Source of the DNA: Pseudomonas extremorientalis
GTDB taxonomy: Bacteria > Pseudomonadota > Gammaproteobacteria > Pseudomonadales > Pseudomonadaceae
Assembly: GCF_001870465.1 (NCBI RefSeq)
Contig: NZ_MDGK01000059.1
Span: forward strand, 1-41,718
Reading direction: 5' to 3'
DNA: 41,718 nucleotides
Below the pieces are notes generated by a model. That model had not been told where the DNA came from, searched no databases, and saw nothing but the letters and a program-made list of their open reading frames with translations. The translations under genes were made by a program, and so were the position numbers. This document shows, in pieces, positions 1 through 7,606 of this stretch. Each line of letters opens with the position of its first letter. Within the stretch, counting starts at the first letter, position 1.

Positions 1-59
1 ATCGAACCCTCGACAACGGGAGTCACAATCCCGTGCTCTACCAACTGAGCTACGCCCAC
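1..59 (-). tRNA. tRNA-His (GTG), 3' part cut by window edge
   Basis: Reading the reverse complement from 59 gives the acceptor arm GTGGGCG, a D arm, and an anticodon stem-loop with GTG in the loop TTGTGAC, so it decodes His. The visible part matches the complete tRNA-His at 278-353. The T-arm end and acceptor 3' strand lie outside the window. It is the last visible gene of a minus-strand tRNA cluster. Confidence 0.93.
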
Positions 60-136
60 CATATTGCGTTAACAAAGAAACCAAACCACTTCTTTGTCTA
101 GCCCTACCCCGTTTCTCAACAAGGCCAGGCTTTATT

Positions 137-221
137 TGGTGCGGATGAAGAGACTCGAACTCTTACGCCTCGCGGCGCTGGAACCTAAATCCAGTGTGTC
201 TACCAATTCCACCACATCCGC
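137..221 (-). tRNA. tRNA-Leu (TAG)
   Basis: The reverse complement has acceptor GCGGATG, a class II long variable arm (GCGCCGCGAGGCGT region), the anticodon loop TTTAGGT with TAG, and an encoded CCA end at 137-139. The length is 85 nt, normal for tRNA-Leu. It sits between two tRNA-His genes in the same orientation. Confidence 0.95.
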
Positions 222-239
222 GCTTGAAGCTCTTAAAGC

Positions 240-270
240 AAAGGCGCCAGACGATTAATCTGGCGCCTTT
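240..270 (-). terminator. Perfect 11-bp hairpin between tRNA-His and tRNA-Leu
   Basis: Positions 240-250 (AAAGGCGCCAG) and 260-270 (CTGGCGCCTTT) are exact inverted repeats around a 9-nt loop. On the minus strand the hairpin lies just after tRNA-His and before tRNA-Leu, ending in TTT without a longer T-run. It could be a leaky internal terminator or a processing signal within the tRNA operon. The structure is seen; the function is inferred. Confidence 0.5.
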
Positions 271-277
271 CAAAATA

Positions 278-353
278 TGGGGTGGACGAAGGGGATCGAA
301 CCCTCGACAACGGGAGTCACAATCCCGTGCTCTACCAACTGAGCTACGCCCAC
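278..353 (-). tRNA. tRNA-His (GTG), complete copy
   Basis: The reverse complement shows acceptor GTGGGCG paired with CGTCCAC, anticodon GTG in the loop TTGTGAC, the T-loop GGTTCGATCC and an encoded CCA at 278-280. A G at 354 can serve as the G-1 typical of tRNA-His, opposite C73. The part overlapping the copy at 1-59 is identical, so this is a recent or homogenised duplication within the cluster. Confidence 0.96.
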
Positions 354-385
354 CATCTGACGCTACTTGTGCCAAAGCTGCCTAA

Positions 386-462
386 TGGCGCACCCGGCAG
401 GACTCGAACCTGCGACCATCCGCTTAGAAGGCGGATGCTCTATCCAGCTGAGCTACGGGCGC
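386..462 (-). tRNA. tRNA-Arg (TCT)
   Basis: The reverse complement has acceptor GCGCCCG paired with CGGGTGC, the anticodon loop CTTCTAA with TCT, the T-loop GGTTCGAGTCC and an encoded CCA at 386-388. It is the first gene of the minus-strand cluster and lies downstream of a strong sigma-70-like promoter at 583-609. Confidence 0.96.
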
Positions 463-582
463 CTTATTAATCTGTACTCTTGGAGGATTACAAACTAAGT
501 GCTTCCAGCCTTGCAGAACAACACGCTATTCTGCTCGACCTTCTTAACCAGTGCTAGGCTGTGCCCGACAAGTGCGACGAAT

Positions 583-609
583 AGTATAGACGCCCTCGAA
601 ACCCGTCAA
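583..609 (-). promoter_or_regulatory. Likely promoter of the tRNA cluster
   Basis: On the minus strand TTGACG (604-609) is followed after 15 bp by TATACT (583-588). An alternative -10 (TACTAT) would give 17-bp spacing. It points at tRNA-Arg, leaving a leader of about 110 nt. Near-consensus boxes fit a stable-RNA promoter. Confidence 0.55.
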
Positions 610-741
610 ATCTTTTTTGAAAAAAATTCATTTTATTTAAGGGGTTAGGGCAATTTGCAGACCAAGCGCCTTTGCCCTCACGCCTTGGCATGCGAGAATG
701 CGCGCACTTTTCTTCCCCCTCTCGATGGTTAATCACGCGTA

Positions 742-1596
742 ATGACTGCACAACTTATCGACGGCAAATCAATCGCCGCCAGCCTGCGCCAGCAGATCGC
801 CAAACGAGTCACCGAGCGCAGCCAGCAAGGCCTGCGCACGCCTGGCCTCGCGGTGATCCTGGTCGGCAGCGATCCTGCCTCTCAGGTTTATGTCTCGCAC
901 AAGCGTAAAGACTGTGAAGAGGTCGGCTTTATTTCCAAGGCCTACGACTTGCCTTCCGAGACCACCCAGCAGGCCCTTACCGACCTGATCGACGGCCTCA
1001 ACGACGACCCGAAGATCGATGGCATCCTGCTTCAACTGCCATTGCCCGAGCACCTGGACGCCTCCAAATTGCTGGAGCGCATTCGTCCGGACAAAGACGT
1101 CGACGGTTTCCACCCTTATAACGTCGGCCGCCTGGCCCAGCGTATCCCGCTGCTGCGCCCGTGCACGCCGAAGGGCATCATGACCCTGCTGGAAAGCACC
1201 GGTGTCGACCTGTACGGCCTCGACGCCGTGGTTGTTGGCGCGTCCAACATCGTCGGTCGTCCGATGGCCATGGAACTGCTGCTGGCCGGCTGCACCGTGA
1301 CCGTTACCCACCGCTTCACCAAGGACCTCGCCGGCCACGTCGGCCGCGCCGACCTGGTGGTGGTTGCCGCCGGCAAGCCGGGCCTGGTCAAGGGTGAGTG
1401 GATCAAGGAAGGCGCCATCGTCATCGACGTGGGCATCAACCGCCAGGAAGACGGCAAGCTGGTCGGCGACGTGGTGTACGAAACCGCCCTGCCCCGCGCC
1501 GGCTGGATCACCCCGGTACCCGGCGGTGTCGGCCCGATGACGCGCGCCTGCCTGCTGGAAAACACCCTGTACGCCGCAGAGACCCTGCACGCTTAA
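742..1596 (+). CDS. folD: FolD: methylene-THF dehydrogenase / methenyl-THF cyclohydrolase
   Basis: This bifunctional cytosolic enzyme oxidises 5,10-methylene-THF with NADP+ and hydrolyses methenyl-THF to 10-formyl-THF, supplying one-carbon units for purines and fMet. The 284-aa protein has the usual length and both signature regions: Y50 and catalytic K54 in YVSHKRK, and DKDVDGFHP in the substrate region. It also has the Rossmann segment VVGASNIVGRPMA and the C-terminal signature PVPGGVGPMT. The ATG at 742 is the natural start because family similarity begins at once (TAQLIDGK), although the ribosome binding site is weak. The divergent neighbours are tRNA genes, an arrangement common in Pseudomonas, and a strong terminator follows at 1612. 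Confidence 0.97.
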   Translation: MTAQLIDGKSIAASLRQQIAKRVTERSQQGLRTPGLAVILVGSDPASQVYVSHKRKDCEEVGFISKAYDLPSETTQQALTDLIDGLNDDPKIDGILLQLPLPEHLDASKLLERIRPDKDVDGFHPYNVGRLAQRIPLLRPCTPKGIMTLLESTGVDLYGLDAVVVGASNIVGRPMAMELLLAGCTVTVTHRFTKDLAGHVGRADLVVVAAGKPGLVKGEWIKEGAIVIDVGINRQEDGKLVGDVVYETALPRAGWITPVPGGVGPMTRACLLENTLYAAETLHA

Positions 1597-1611
1597 TAAC
1601 CGGGTGTACTG

Positions 1612-1641
1612 AAAAAGCCCTGCCTTATCGCAGGGCTTTTT
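1612..1641 (+). terminator. Rho-independent terminator of folD
   Basis: The stem GCCCTGC (1617-1623) / GCAGGGC (1630-1636) is preceded by five A and followed by TTTTT. It starts 16 nt after the folD stop. Confidence 0.9.
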
Positions 1642-1757
1642 ATTGCCCGTAATAAATCCTGTTTTTTCTTAGTTTTTAAGCACTTTCGTCTGGTTCCAGA
1701 AGAACATTCGACACTTTCTGATCCATACTCCTAAAATGTAACGGCATTTATCCAAAA

Positions 1758-1773
1758 ACCGTTCCCGAACGGT
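1758..1773. promoter_or_regulatory. 16-bp palindrome upstream of pbpG
   Basis: ACCGTTC and GAACGGT form perfect 7-bp arms separated by CC. The site is about 32 bp before the pbpG start, where an operator near the promoter would be expected. No factor is recognised. Confidence 0.35.
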
Positions 1774-1804
1774 ATTTCCTTACTTTTTTAGCGAGTTCAT
1801 CCGC

Positions 1805-2728
1805 GTGAAAATTCGTCTCTCTATCGTCAGCCTATTTTTTGCGTTTACAGGCACTTTCGCTCATGCCGCCGAAACCACCCAGGCCCCGCGTGATACCTCC
1901 AAACTGCAAATCGCCTCCGGCAGCGCCATGCTGGTGGACCTGCAGACCAACAAGGTCATCTATTCCAGCAACCCTGACGTGGTGGTGCCGATCGCCTCGG
2001 TGAGCAAGTTGATGACCGGCCTGGTGGTGCTGGAAGCCAAGCAGAACATGGATGAATACATCGATATCAACATCAAGGACACGCCGGAAATGAAAGGCGT
2101 GTTTTCCCGGGTGAAAATCGGCAGCGAGATGCCACGCAAAGAAATGCTGCTGATCGCCTTGATGTCCTCGGAGAACCGCGCCGCCGCGAGCCTGGCGCAC
2201 CACTATCCAGGCGGTTACCCGGCGTTTATTGCCGCGATGAACGCCAAGGCCAAGGCGCTGGGCATGACCAGCACTCACTATGTGGAACCCACCGGCCTGT
2301 CGATCCACAACGTGTCCACCGCCCGTGACCTGAGCAAACTGCTCGCCGCCGCGCGTCACTACCCCTTGCTGAGCCAATTGAGCACCACCAAGGAAAAGAC
2401 CGTGTCGTTCCGCAAGCCCAACTACACCCTGGGCTTCTCCAACACCGACCACCTGATCAACCGCGCCAATTGGGACATCAAGCTGACCAAGACCGGCTTC
2501 ACCAACCAGGCCGGCCACTGCCTGGTGCTGGTGACCAGCATGGGCAACCGCCCGGTGTCATTGGTGATCCTGGACGCTTTCGGCAAATTCACCCACTTTG
2601 CCGATGCCAGCCGTATCCGCAATTGGGTTGAAACCGGCAAGAGCGGGTCGGTGCCGGATGTGGCGTTGCGCTACAAGGCCGACAAGAACCTGAAAAATCG
2701 GCCGAATGCTGCAGAAGCGCGTCGATAA
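1805..2728 (+). CDS. pbpG: PbpG: D-alanyl-D-alanine endopeptidase (PBP7-like)
   Basis: This periplasmic serine peptidase of the S11 penicillin-binding family cleaves D-Ala-meso-DAP cross-links in peptidoglycan during growth and remodelling. The 307-aa protein begins with a Sec signal peptide (residues 1-21, ending AHA). It has the three active-site motifs in order: SVSK at 65-68 (acylated S65), SEN at 122-124 and KTG at 229-231. Length and motif spacing fit PBP7/PBP8 rather than a carboxypeptidase with a C-terminal membrane anchor, which is lacking here. The start is GTG at 1805, supported by the signal peptide. It is monocistronic, with terminators on both sides and a palindrome just upstream. 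Confidence 0.93.
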   Translation: MKIRLSIVSLFFAFTGTFAHAAETTQAPRDTSKLQIASGSAMLVDLQTNKVIYSSNPDVVVPIASVSKLMTGLVVLEAKQNMDEYIDINIKDTPEMKGVFSRVKIGSEMPRKEMLLIALMSSENRAAASLAHHYPGGYPAFIAAMNAKAKALGMTSTHYVEPTGLSIHNVSTARDLSKLLAAARHYPLLSQLSTTKEKTVSFRKPNYTLGFSNTDHLINRANWDIKLTKTGFTNQAGHCLVLVTSMGNRPVSLVILDAFGKFTHFADASRIRNWVETGKSGSVPDVALRYKADKNLKNRPNAAEARR

Positions 2729-2736
2729 CCGACCAT

Positions 2737-2766
2737 AAAAAACGGCGCTTGATAGCGCCGTTTTTT
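2737..2766. terminator. Bidirectional terminator between pbpG and the C39-like gene
   Basis: AAAAAACGGCGCT and AGCGCCGTTTTTT form a perfect 13-bp inverted repeat with the loop TGAT, giving a T-run on either strand. It serves convergent genes, and the stop codon of the minus-strand gene overlaps its edge. Confidence 0.9.
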
Positions 2767-3427
2767 ATTTGCGTTCCGCCAACACCTTCAGCGCCTGCGC
2801 CGCCGCCCGCTCCTGCCCGGCCTGGGCCGTTGCGTCAGCCGCATCCCGCCAGCGCTGCGCGTCGACATTGGCTGGCAACTGGCTCGGGCGCTGGGTGAGG
2901 ATTGCCCAGTTTCCGGCGCTTTTCCATTTTGACTCGAAGTCGCCGAAGCTCATCAACAGGCGCCGATCCATGCCTGAGCGCAGCAGCACCGTGCTTTTCT
3001 GCTGATTGAACCCCACCACTACCACGTAGTGCGCGTCGGACCACAGCCCGCCACCAATCCGCGCCATCACCGGATAACCCGCCGCGACCTGTGCCAGCAC
3101 CGCCGTCAGCTTCGCATCCAGCGGGTACACCATCAGCCCGTACTCACGCGCCAGTACCTGCATGTTGCGCTCAAGGTCCGCTTCACCGCCCGGCAGATGC
3201 AGTGGCTTATCCAGCAACCCCGGTGTCATGACAATGCCTTGTTGCGACAGCATGCTGGCTAACGATGTAGGACCGCTCTGATAAGCCTCGCTGCGAAAGG
3301 TCGGCACGCCATTGAGTTCGACTCGCTCCGGCAGGCCCGCCAGCCTCGACGGTGCGGAGGAACAGGCCGCGAGGCCCAGGGCACAAGCAATTAACAAGGA
3401 TGTTTTCAGGTTCGACCGTAACCGCAA
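2765..3427 (-). CDS. C39-peptidase-like lipoprotein with Ser in place of the catalytic Cys
   Basis: The 220-aa protein starts with a lipoprotein signal peptide and lipobox LAAC (lipidated C22). Its body resembles papain-like C39 domains, which normally start with a QCGPA-type motif followed later by a catalytic His. Here the motif reads YQSGPTSLASML, so S51 takes the Cys place, while H133 in WSDAHYVVVVGF is kept in the expected context. The C-terminal part (residues about 175-220) is Ala/Gln-rich and helical in composition. It may be a peptide-binding pseudo-enzyme or an unusual Ser-based hydrolase of the cell envelope. There is no ABC exporter beside it, so a bacteriocin-processing role is not supported. 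Fold assignment is fairly sure; function is not known. Confidence 0.75.
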   Translation of the reverse strand: MRLRSNLKTSLLIACALGLAACSSAPSRLAGLPERVELNGVPTFRSEAYQSGPTSLASMLSQQGIVMTPGLLDKPLHLPGGEADLERNMQVLAREYGLMVYPLDAKLTAVLAQVAAGYPVMARIGGGLWSDAHYVVVVGFNQQKSTVLLRSGMDRRLLMSFGDFESKWKSAGNWAILTQRPSQLPANVDAQRWRDAADATAQAGQERAAAQALKVLAERK

Positions 3428-3617
3428 TTTTCTACTCTCTTGATCGAGTGCCGGTAAGGGCCCTGATCATAGCCCAATCGCGATTGTGCAGGGGGCGTGG
3501 ATATAGCAAAGAAGTTGGTCGCACTCGACCATTGGTCAATAGCAGGCAACCGCCAGGTAGCTAGACTGTCCATTGAGAAGACTGTGTGTGCCCCCTGCGG
3601 GGCGAAAGGAGGCCCGA

Positions 3618-3779
3618 ATGAGCCTTGCAACGACGATTTTCCTGTTGATCTGCGGTTGGCTGGCGGTAGCCGGCGCCATGCTGTGGGGGGTGTTGCGCAT
3701 TACCCGCCGGCACCATCACCCCCACGTCAAACCGACGGCACCCGCCAAGCCTCACAAGGCCGCGGTGCATCACGCCTAG
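3618..3779 (+). CDS. Small single-span membrane protein with His-rich tail
   Basis: The 53-aa protein has a hydrophobic segment at residues about 4-25 (TTIFLLICGWLAVAGAML) followed by a basic, His-rich cytoplasmic or periplasmic tail containing RRHHHPH and ending HH. The ATG at 3618 is preceded by AAAGGAGG at a good distance, which makes it a better start than upstream in-frame codons. A small hairpin (GCCCC-CTGC-GGGGC, 3590-3603) sits just before the ribosome site. Its stop overlaps the 3' end of the convergent lipoprotein gene by 4 nt. The His cluster could bind metal, but this is only a guess from composition. The family is not recognised. Confidence 0.7.
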   Translation: MSLATTIFLLICGWLAVAGAMLWGVLRITRRHHHPHVKPTAPAKPHKAAVHHA

Positions 3780-4186
3780 CCTGGCATGCAATTGAAGTCC
3801 TGAGTGGCCGCAACTTCCTTGCCGTGCCCGTCCATCAAGGACGCACGCACGGTAGTACCCAGGCTGGATTCGACCAGGGTGTAGTGCTCACCCGCCTTGA
3901 AATGCTTGTACTCGACACGCCCCTGGCAGTCTTGCTGATTATCGTCGCCGGGTTCTTCCTCGAACAGCGTCACATCCAGGCGATGATCGCCTGGTGGCAC
4001 TTCAAAAAAGCGCCCGTCATCCACGCGCTTGCCATCTACCCGCTCGGCCATCAGGTCATTCGGCGCTTCTTCTTTCAGACCGATCCACGCTTCGCTCGGG
4101 TCAGCCTTGGGGATCGGGCCGGCACATGCCGACAACAACAGCACAGCACCAAGGGCAGGAATCAACAATAAAGGTTTGAGTGACAT
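3776..4186 (-). CDS. Small conserved lipoprotein (PA0061/PA0062-like)
   Basis: The 136-aa protein has a lipoprotein signal with lipobox LSAC near residue 20, then a short beta-rich domain (AWIGLKEEAPNDLMAERVDG, later a VPPGDHRL segment) and three further Cys. It resembles a Pseudomonas lipoprotein family known as PA0061/PA0062, whose role is undefined; the recognition is from memory. The start chosen is ATG at 4186 because the signal peptide begins MSLKPLLL there and GGAG lies upstream. Longer in-frame starts would put a polar stretch before the signal peptide. It is convergent with the small membrane protein gene and divergent from the efflux operon. Confidence 0.75.
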   Translation of the reverse strand: MSLKPLLLIPALGAVLLLSACAGPIPKADPSEAWIGLKEEAPNDLMAERVDGKRVDDGRFFEVPPGDHRLDVTLFEEEPGDDNQQDCQGRVEYKHFKAGEHYTLVESSLGTTVRASLMDGHGKEVAATQDFNCMPG

Positions 4187-4384
4187 GGCAGGGCTCCAAA
4201 GAAAGACAATGTGTCCGATGGGTTGCAAGCTTGAGGAGCTGCCCTTTGTAGAACAAATGAATACATATGAAACGATCTTCAGCCCTAACCTAAATGTTCC
4301 TTCACCTGGCTGAAAGGTGCGTGTTAGGTGGGTCGCGTGAGACTGCCGGGGTTTGCAATCCTGCTCCTTCCGGAGGTTTCACGC

Positions 4385-7300
4385 ATGCTCGGGCTGGTAA
4401 AGACCGCACTGCAAAAGCCATACACCTTTATCGTGTTGGCCATCTTCATCTGCATCATCGGGCCAATGGCGGCCCTGCGTACCCCTACTGATGTTTTCCC
4501 GGATATCGGCATCCCCGTGGTCGCCGTGGTCTGGCAGTACAACGGCCTGTCGCCGGACGCCATGGCCGGCCGGGTGATCTACACCTACGAACGCTCCCTG
4601 AGCACCACCGTCAACGACATCGAACATATCGAATCGCAATCGCTGCCCGGCATGGGCATCGTCAAGATCTTCTTCCAGCCCGGCGTGGATATCCGCACCG
4701 CCAATGCCCAAGTGACGGCGGTTTCACAAACTGTACTCAAGCAAATGCCACCGGGCATCACGCCGCCGCTGATCCTCAACTACAGCGCCTCCACGGTGCC
4801 GATCCTGCAAATGGCGTTCTCCAGCCCCAGCCTCTCGGAAGCCAAGATCCGCGACCTGGTGCAGAACAACATTCGCTTGCCGCTCAGTTCCCTGCCCGGC
4901 CTGGCCATGCCGACACCGATGGGTGGCAAGCAACGCCAGATCACCCTCGACCTCGACCCGCAGGCGCTGGCTGCCAAAGGCCTGTCGGCGCAGGACGTGG
5001 GTAACGCCCTGGCACTGCAAAACCAGATCATCCCGGTGGGCACCGCCAAACTCGGCCCCGACGAATACACGATCCTGCTCAACAACAGCCCCAAGGCCAT
5101 CGATGAACTCAACGACCTGCCGATCAAGACCGTCGACGGTGCGCTGATCACGATTGGCCAGGTGGCGCACGTGCGTGACGGCTCGCCACCGCAGACCAAT
5201 ATTGTGCGCGTCGACGGCCACCGCGCCGTGCTGATGCCGGCGCTGAAAAACGGCAGCATTTCCACCCTGTCGATCATCGACGGCATCCGCCAGATGTTGC
5301 CGCGCATCAACGAAACCCTGCCGCCATCGCTGAAGACCTCGCTGCTCGGCGACGCATCGGTGTTCGTCAAGCAATCGGTGGGCAGCGTGGCCCAGGAAGG
5401 CATCATTGCCGCGCTGCTGACCAGTGCGATGATCCTGCTGTTCCTCGGCAGCTGGCGCTCGACGCTGATCATCGCCGCATCAATTCCCTTGGCCGTGCTC
5501 TCGGCCATCGCGTTGCTGGCGGCCAGCGGGCAAACCCTCAACGTGATGACGTTGGGCGGGCTGGCGCTGGCCGTGGGCATCCTGGTGGACGACGCCACGG
5601 TGACCATCGAAAACATCAACTGGCATCTGGAGCAAGGCAAGGCGGTGAAGACCGCGATCCTCGACGGTGCCGCGCAAATTGTCGGCCCAGCGTTCGTCTC
5701 GCTGCTGTGCATCTGCATCGTGTTCGTGCCGATGTTCCTGCTGCAAGGCATCGCCGGTTACCTGTTCCGGCCGATGGCCCTGGCGGTGATCTTTGCCATG
5801 GCCAGTTCGTTCATCCTCTCGCGGACGCTAGTGCCGACCCTGGCGATGTTCCTGCTCAAGCCGCACACGCCGGAGCCAGGCGCTGGGCATCACCCGGAAG
5901 ATGAATTCATCAACCACCACGAGGGTGAACAGCACCCGAAACCGCGCAATCGCGTGCTGCAATCGGTGCTGAATTTCCAGCAGGGCTTCGAGCGTCACTT
6001 CTCGAACATCCGCGACACCTACCACGGCTTGCTGACCTTGGCGCTGGGCAATCGCAAGCGTTTTATCGTCGGCTTCCTGGCCTGTGTGCTGGCGTCGTTC
6101 CTGCTGCTGCCGAGCCTGGGCCAGGATTTTTTCCCGGCTACCGACGCAGGCGCCCTGGCCCTGCACGTACGCTTGCCACTGGGCACGCGTATCGAAGAAA
6201 GCGCCGCGGCCTTCGACCGCATCGAAGCGCGGATCCGCGAAGTGATCCCCGCCGAAGAGTTGGACACCATCGTCGACAACATCGGCATTCCGCTCAGCGG
6301 CATCGACATGGCCTACAGCAGCAGCGGCACCATCGGTCCGCAGGATGGCGATATACAGGTCACCCTGAAAAAGGACCATGCGCCCACCGCCGATTACGTG
6401 AAAAAACTGCGTGAAGCCCTGCCGCAAAGTTTCCCCGGCAGACACTTTGCGTTCCTGCCGGCGGACATCAGCAGCCAGATTCTCAACTTCGGCGCCCCGG
6501 CTCCGCTGGACGTGAAGATCTCCGGGCGCAGTGATGAAGAAAACCGCGCCTATGCAGTGGAGCTTGAGCGACGCCTGCGAAACGTACCGGGCATCGCCGA
6601 CCTGCGTATCCAGCAATCCACCGGCTACCCGTCGCTGCAGGTGAACGTCGACCGTCTGCGCGCCAATGGCCTGGGTATCACCGAGCGCGACGTGACCAAC
6701 AGCATGGTGGCGTCCCTCGCCGGCAGTTCACAGGTGGCACCGACCTTCTGGCTCAACCCGGCCAACGGTGTGTCCTATTCCATCGTCGCGGCCACCCCGC
6801 AATACCGCCTCGACAGCCTGCCCTCGCTGGAAGCCCTGCCGGTGACCGGTGCTAACGGCCAGTCGCAGATCCTCGGCGGTGTAGCCACCATCTCCCGCGT
6901 GCAGAGCCCGGCGGTGGTGACCCACTACAACATCGAGCCGACCCTGGACCTGTATGCCAACGTGCAAGGCCGCGACCTCGGCGGCGTGGCCCGTGACGTT
7001 CAGAAAGTGCTGGATGACACCGCCTCCATGCGCCCCAAAGGCGCGGTGATCAGCCTGCATGGGCAGATCGATGCACTGCATGAAGCGTTCAGCGGCTTGA
7101 GTTTTGGCCTGCTCGGTGCGGTGGTGCTGATCTACCTGCTGATCGTGGTCAACTTCCAATCATGGGTCGACCCGTTCGTGATCATCACCGCCTTGCCGGC
7201 GGCGCTGGCGGGGATCGTGTGGATGCTGTTCCTCAGCGACACGTCCTTGTCGGTGCCGGCATTGACCGGGGCGATCCTGTGCATGGGCGTCGCCACCGCC

Positions 7301-7606
7301 AACTCGATCCTGGTGGTGAGTTTCTGCCGCGAACGCCTGGCCGAACATGGCGATGCATTGAAGGCGGCGCTGGAAGCCGGCTACACGCGTTTTCGTCCGG
7401 TGTGCATGACCGCCCTGGCGATGATCATCGGCATGTTGCCCCTGGCGATGTCCGAAGAACAGAACGCCCCGCTCGGCCGTGCGGTGATCGGTGGCCTGAT
7501 CCTCGCCACCACGGCCACCCTGTTGTTTGTACCCGTGGTCTTCAGCCTGGTCCACGGTCGTCACCCTAATCGTGCTACAGCTGGAGAAACGTCTCATGTC
7601 GTCTGA
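4385..7606 (+). CDS. RND efflux permease (HAE1/AcrB-like)
   Basis: This inner-membrane proton/drug antiporter subunit of a tripartite RND pump has 1073 aa. It starts with a cytoplasmic N-terminus and TM1, then the porter domain, TM2-6, a cytoplasmic linker, a second porter domain and TM8-12. The proton-relay motif is present in TM4 (GGLALAVGILVDDATVTIEN, with the paired Asp). The linker between TM6 and TM7 is unusually rich in His, Glu and Pro (around 5875-5995). The ATG at 4385 has GGAGG upstream; the GTG at 4328 lacks one and would add a non-family extension. It overlaps the adaptor gene by 11 nt. Substrate specificity cannot be told from sequence. Confidence 0.93.
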   Translation: MLGLVKTALQKPYTFIVLAIFICIIGPMAALRTPTDVFPDIGIPVVAVVWQYNGLSPDAMAGRVIYTYERSLSTTVNDIEHIESQSLPGMGIVKIFFQPGVDIRTANAQVTAVSQTVLKQMPPGITPPLILNYSASTVPILQMAFSSPSLSEAKIRDLVQNNIRLPLSSLPGLAMPTPMGGKQRQITLDLDPQALAAKGLSAQDVGNALALQNQIIPVGTAKLGPDEYTILLNNSPKAIDELNDLPIKTVDGALITIGQVAHVRDGSPPQTNIVRVDGHRAVLMPALKNGSISTLSIIDGIRQMLPRINETLPPSLKTSLLGDASVFVKQSVGSVAQEGIIAALLTSAMILLFLGSWRSTLIIAASIPLAVLSAIALLAASGQTLNVMTLGGLALAVGILVDDATVTIENINWHLEQGKAVKTAILDGAAQIVGPAFVSLLCICIVFVPMFLLQGIAGYLFRPMALAVIFAMASSFILSRTLVPTLAMFLLKPHTPEPGAGHHPEDEFINHHEGEQHPKPRNRVLQSVLNFQQGFERHFSNIRDTYHGLLTLALGNRKRFIVGFLACVLASFLLLPSLGQDFFPATDAGALALHVRLPLGTRIEESAAAFDRIEARIREVIPAEELDTIVDNIGIPLSGIDMAYSSSGTIGPQDGDIQVTLKKDHAPTADYVKKLREALPQSFPGRHFAFLPADISSQILNFGAPAPLDVKISGRSDEENRAYAVELERRLRNVPGIADLRIQQSTGYPSLQVNVDRLRANGLGITERDVTNSMVASLAGSSQVAPTFWLNPANGVSYSIVAATPQYRLDSLPSLEALPVTGANGQSQILGGVATISRVQSPAVVTHYNIEPTLDLYANVQGRDLGGVARDVQKVLDDTASMRPKGAVISLHGQIDALHEAFSGLSFGLLGAVVLIYLLIVVNFQSWVDPFVIITALPAALAGIVWMLFLSDTSLSVPALTGAILCMGVATANSILVVSFCRERLAEHGDALKAALEAGYTRFRPVCMTALAMIIGMLPLAMSEEQNAPLGRAVIGGLILATTATLLFVPVVFSLVHGRHPNRATAGETSHVV

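Noticed and set aside
769..1590. 273-codon frame antisense to folD
   Set aside because: Shadow frame; folD on the plus strand has all catalytic motifs.
2765..3427. Bacteriocin-processing C39 peptidase
   Set aside because: Catalytic Cys is Ser, the protein is a lipoprotein, and there is no ABC transporter or bacteriocin gene nearby.
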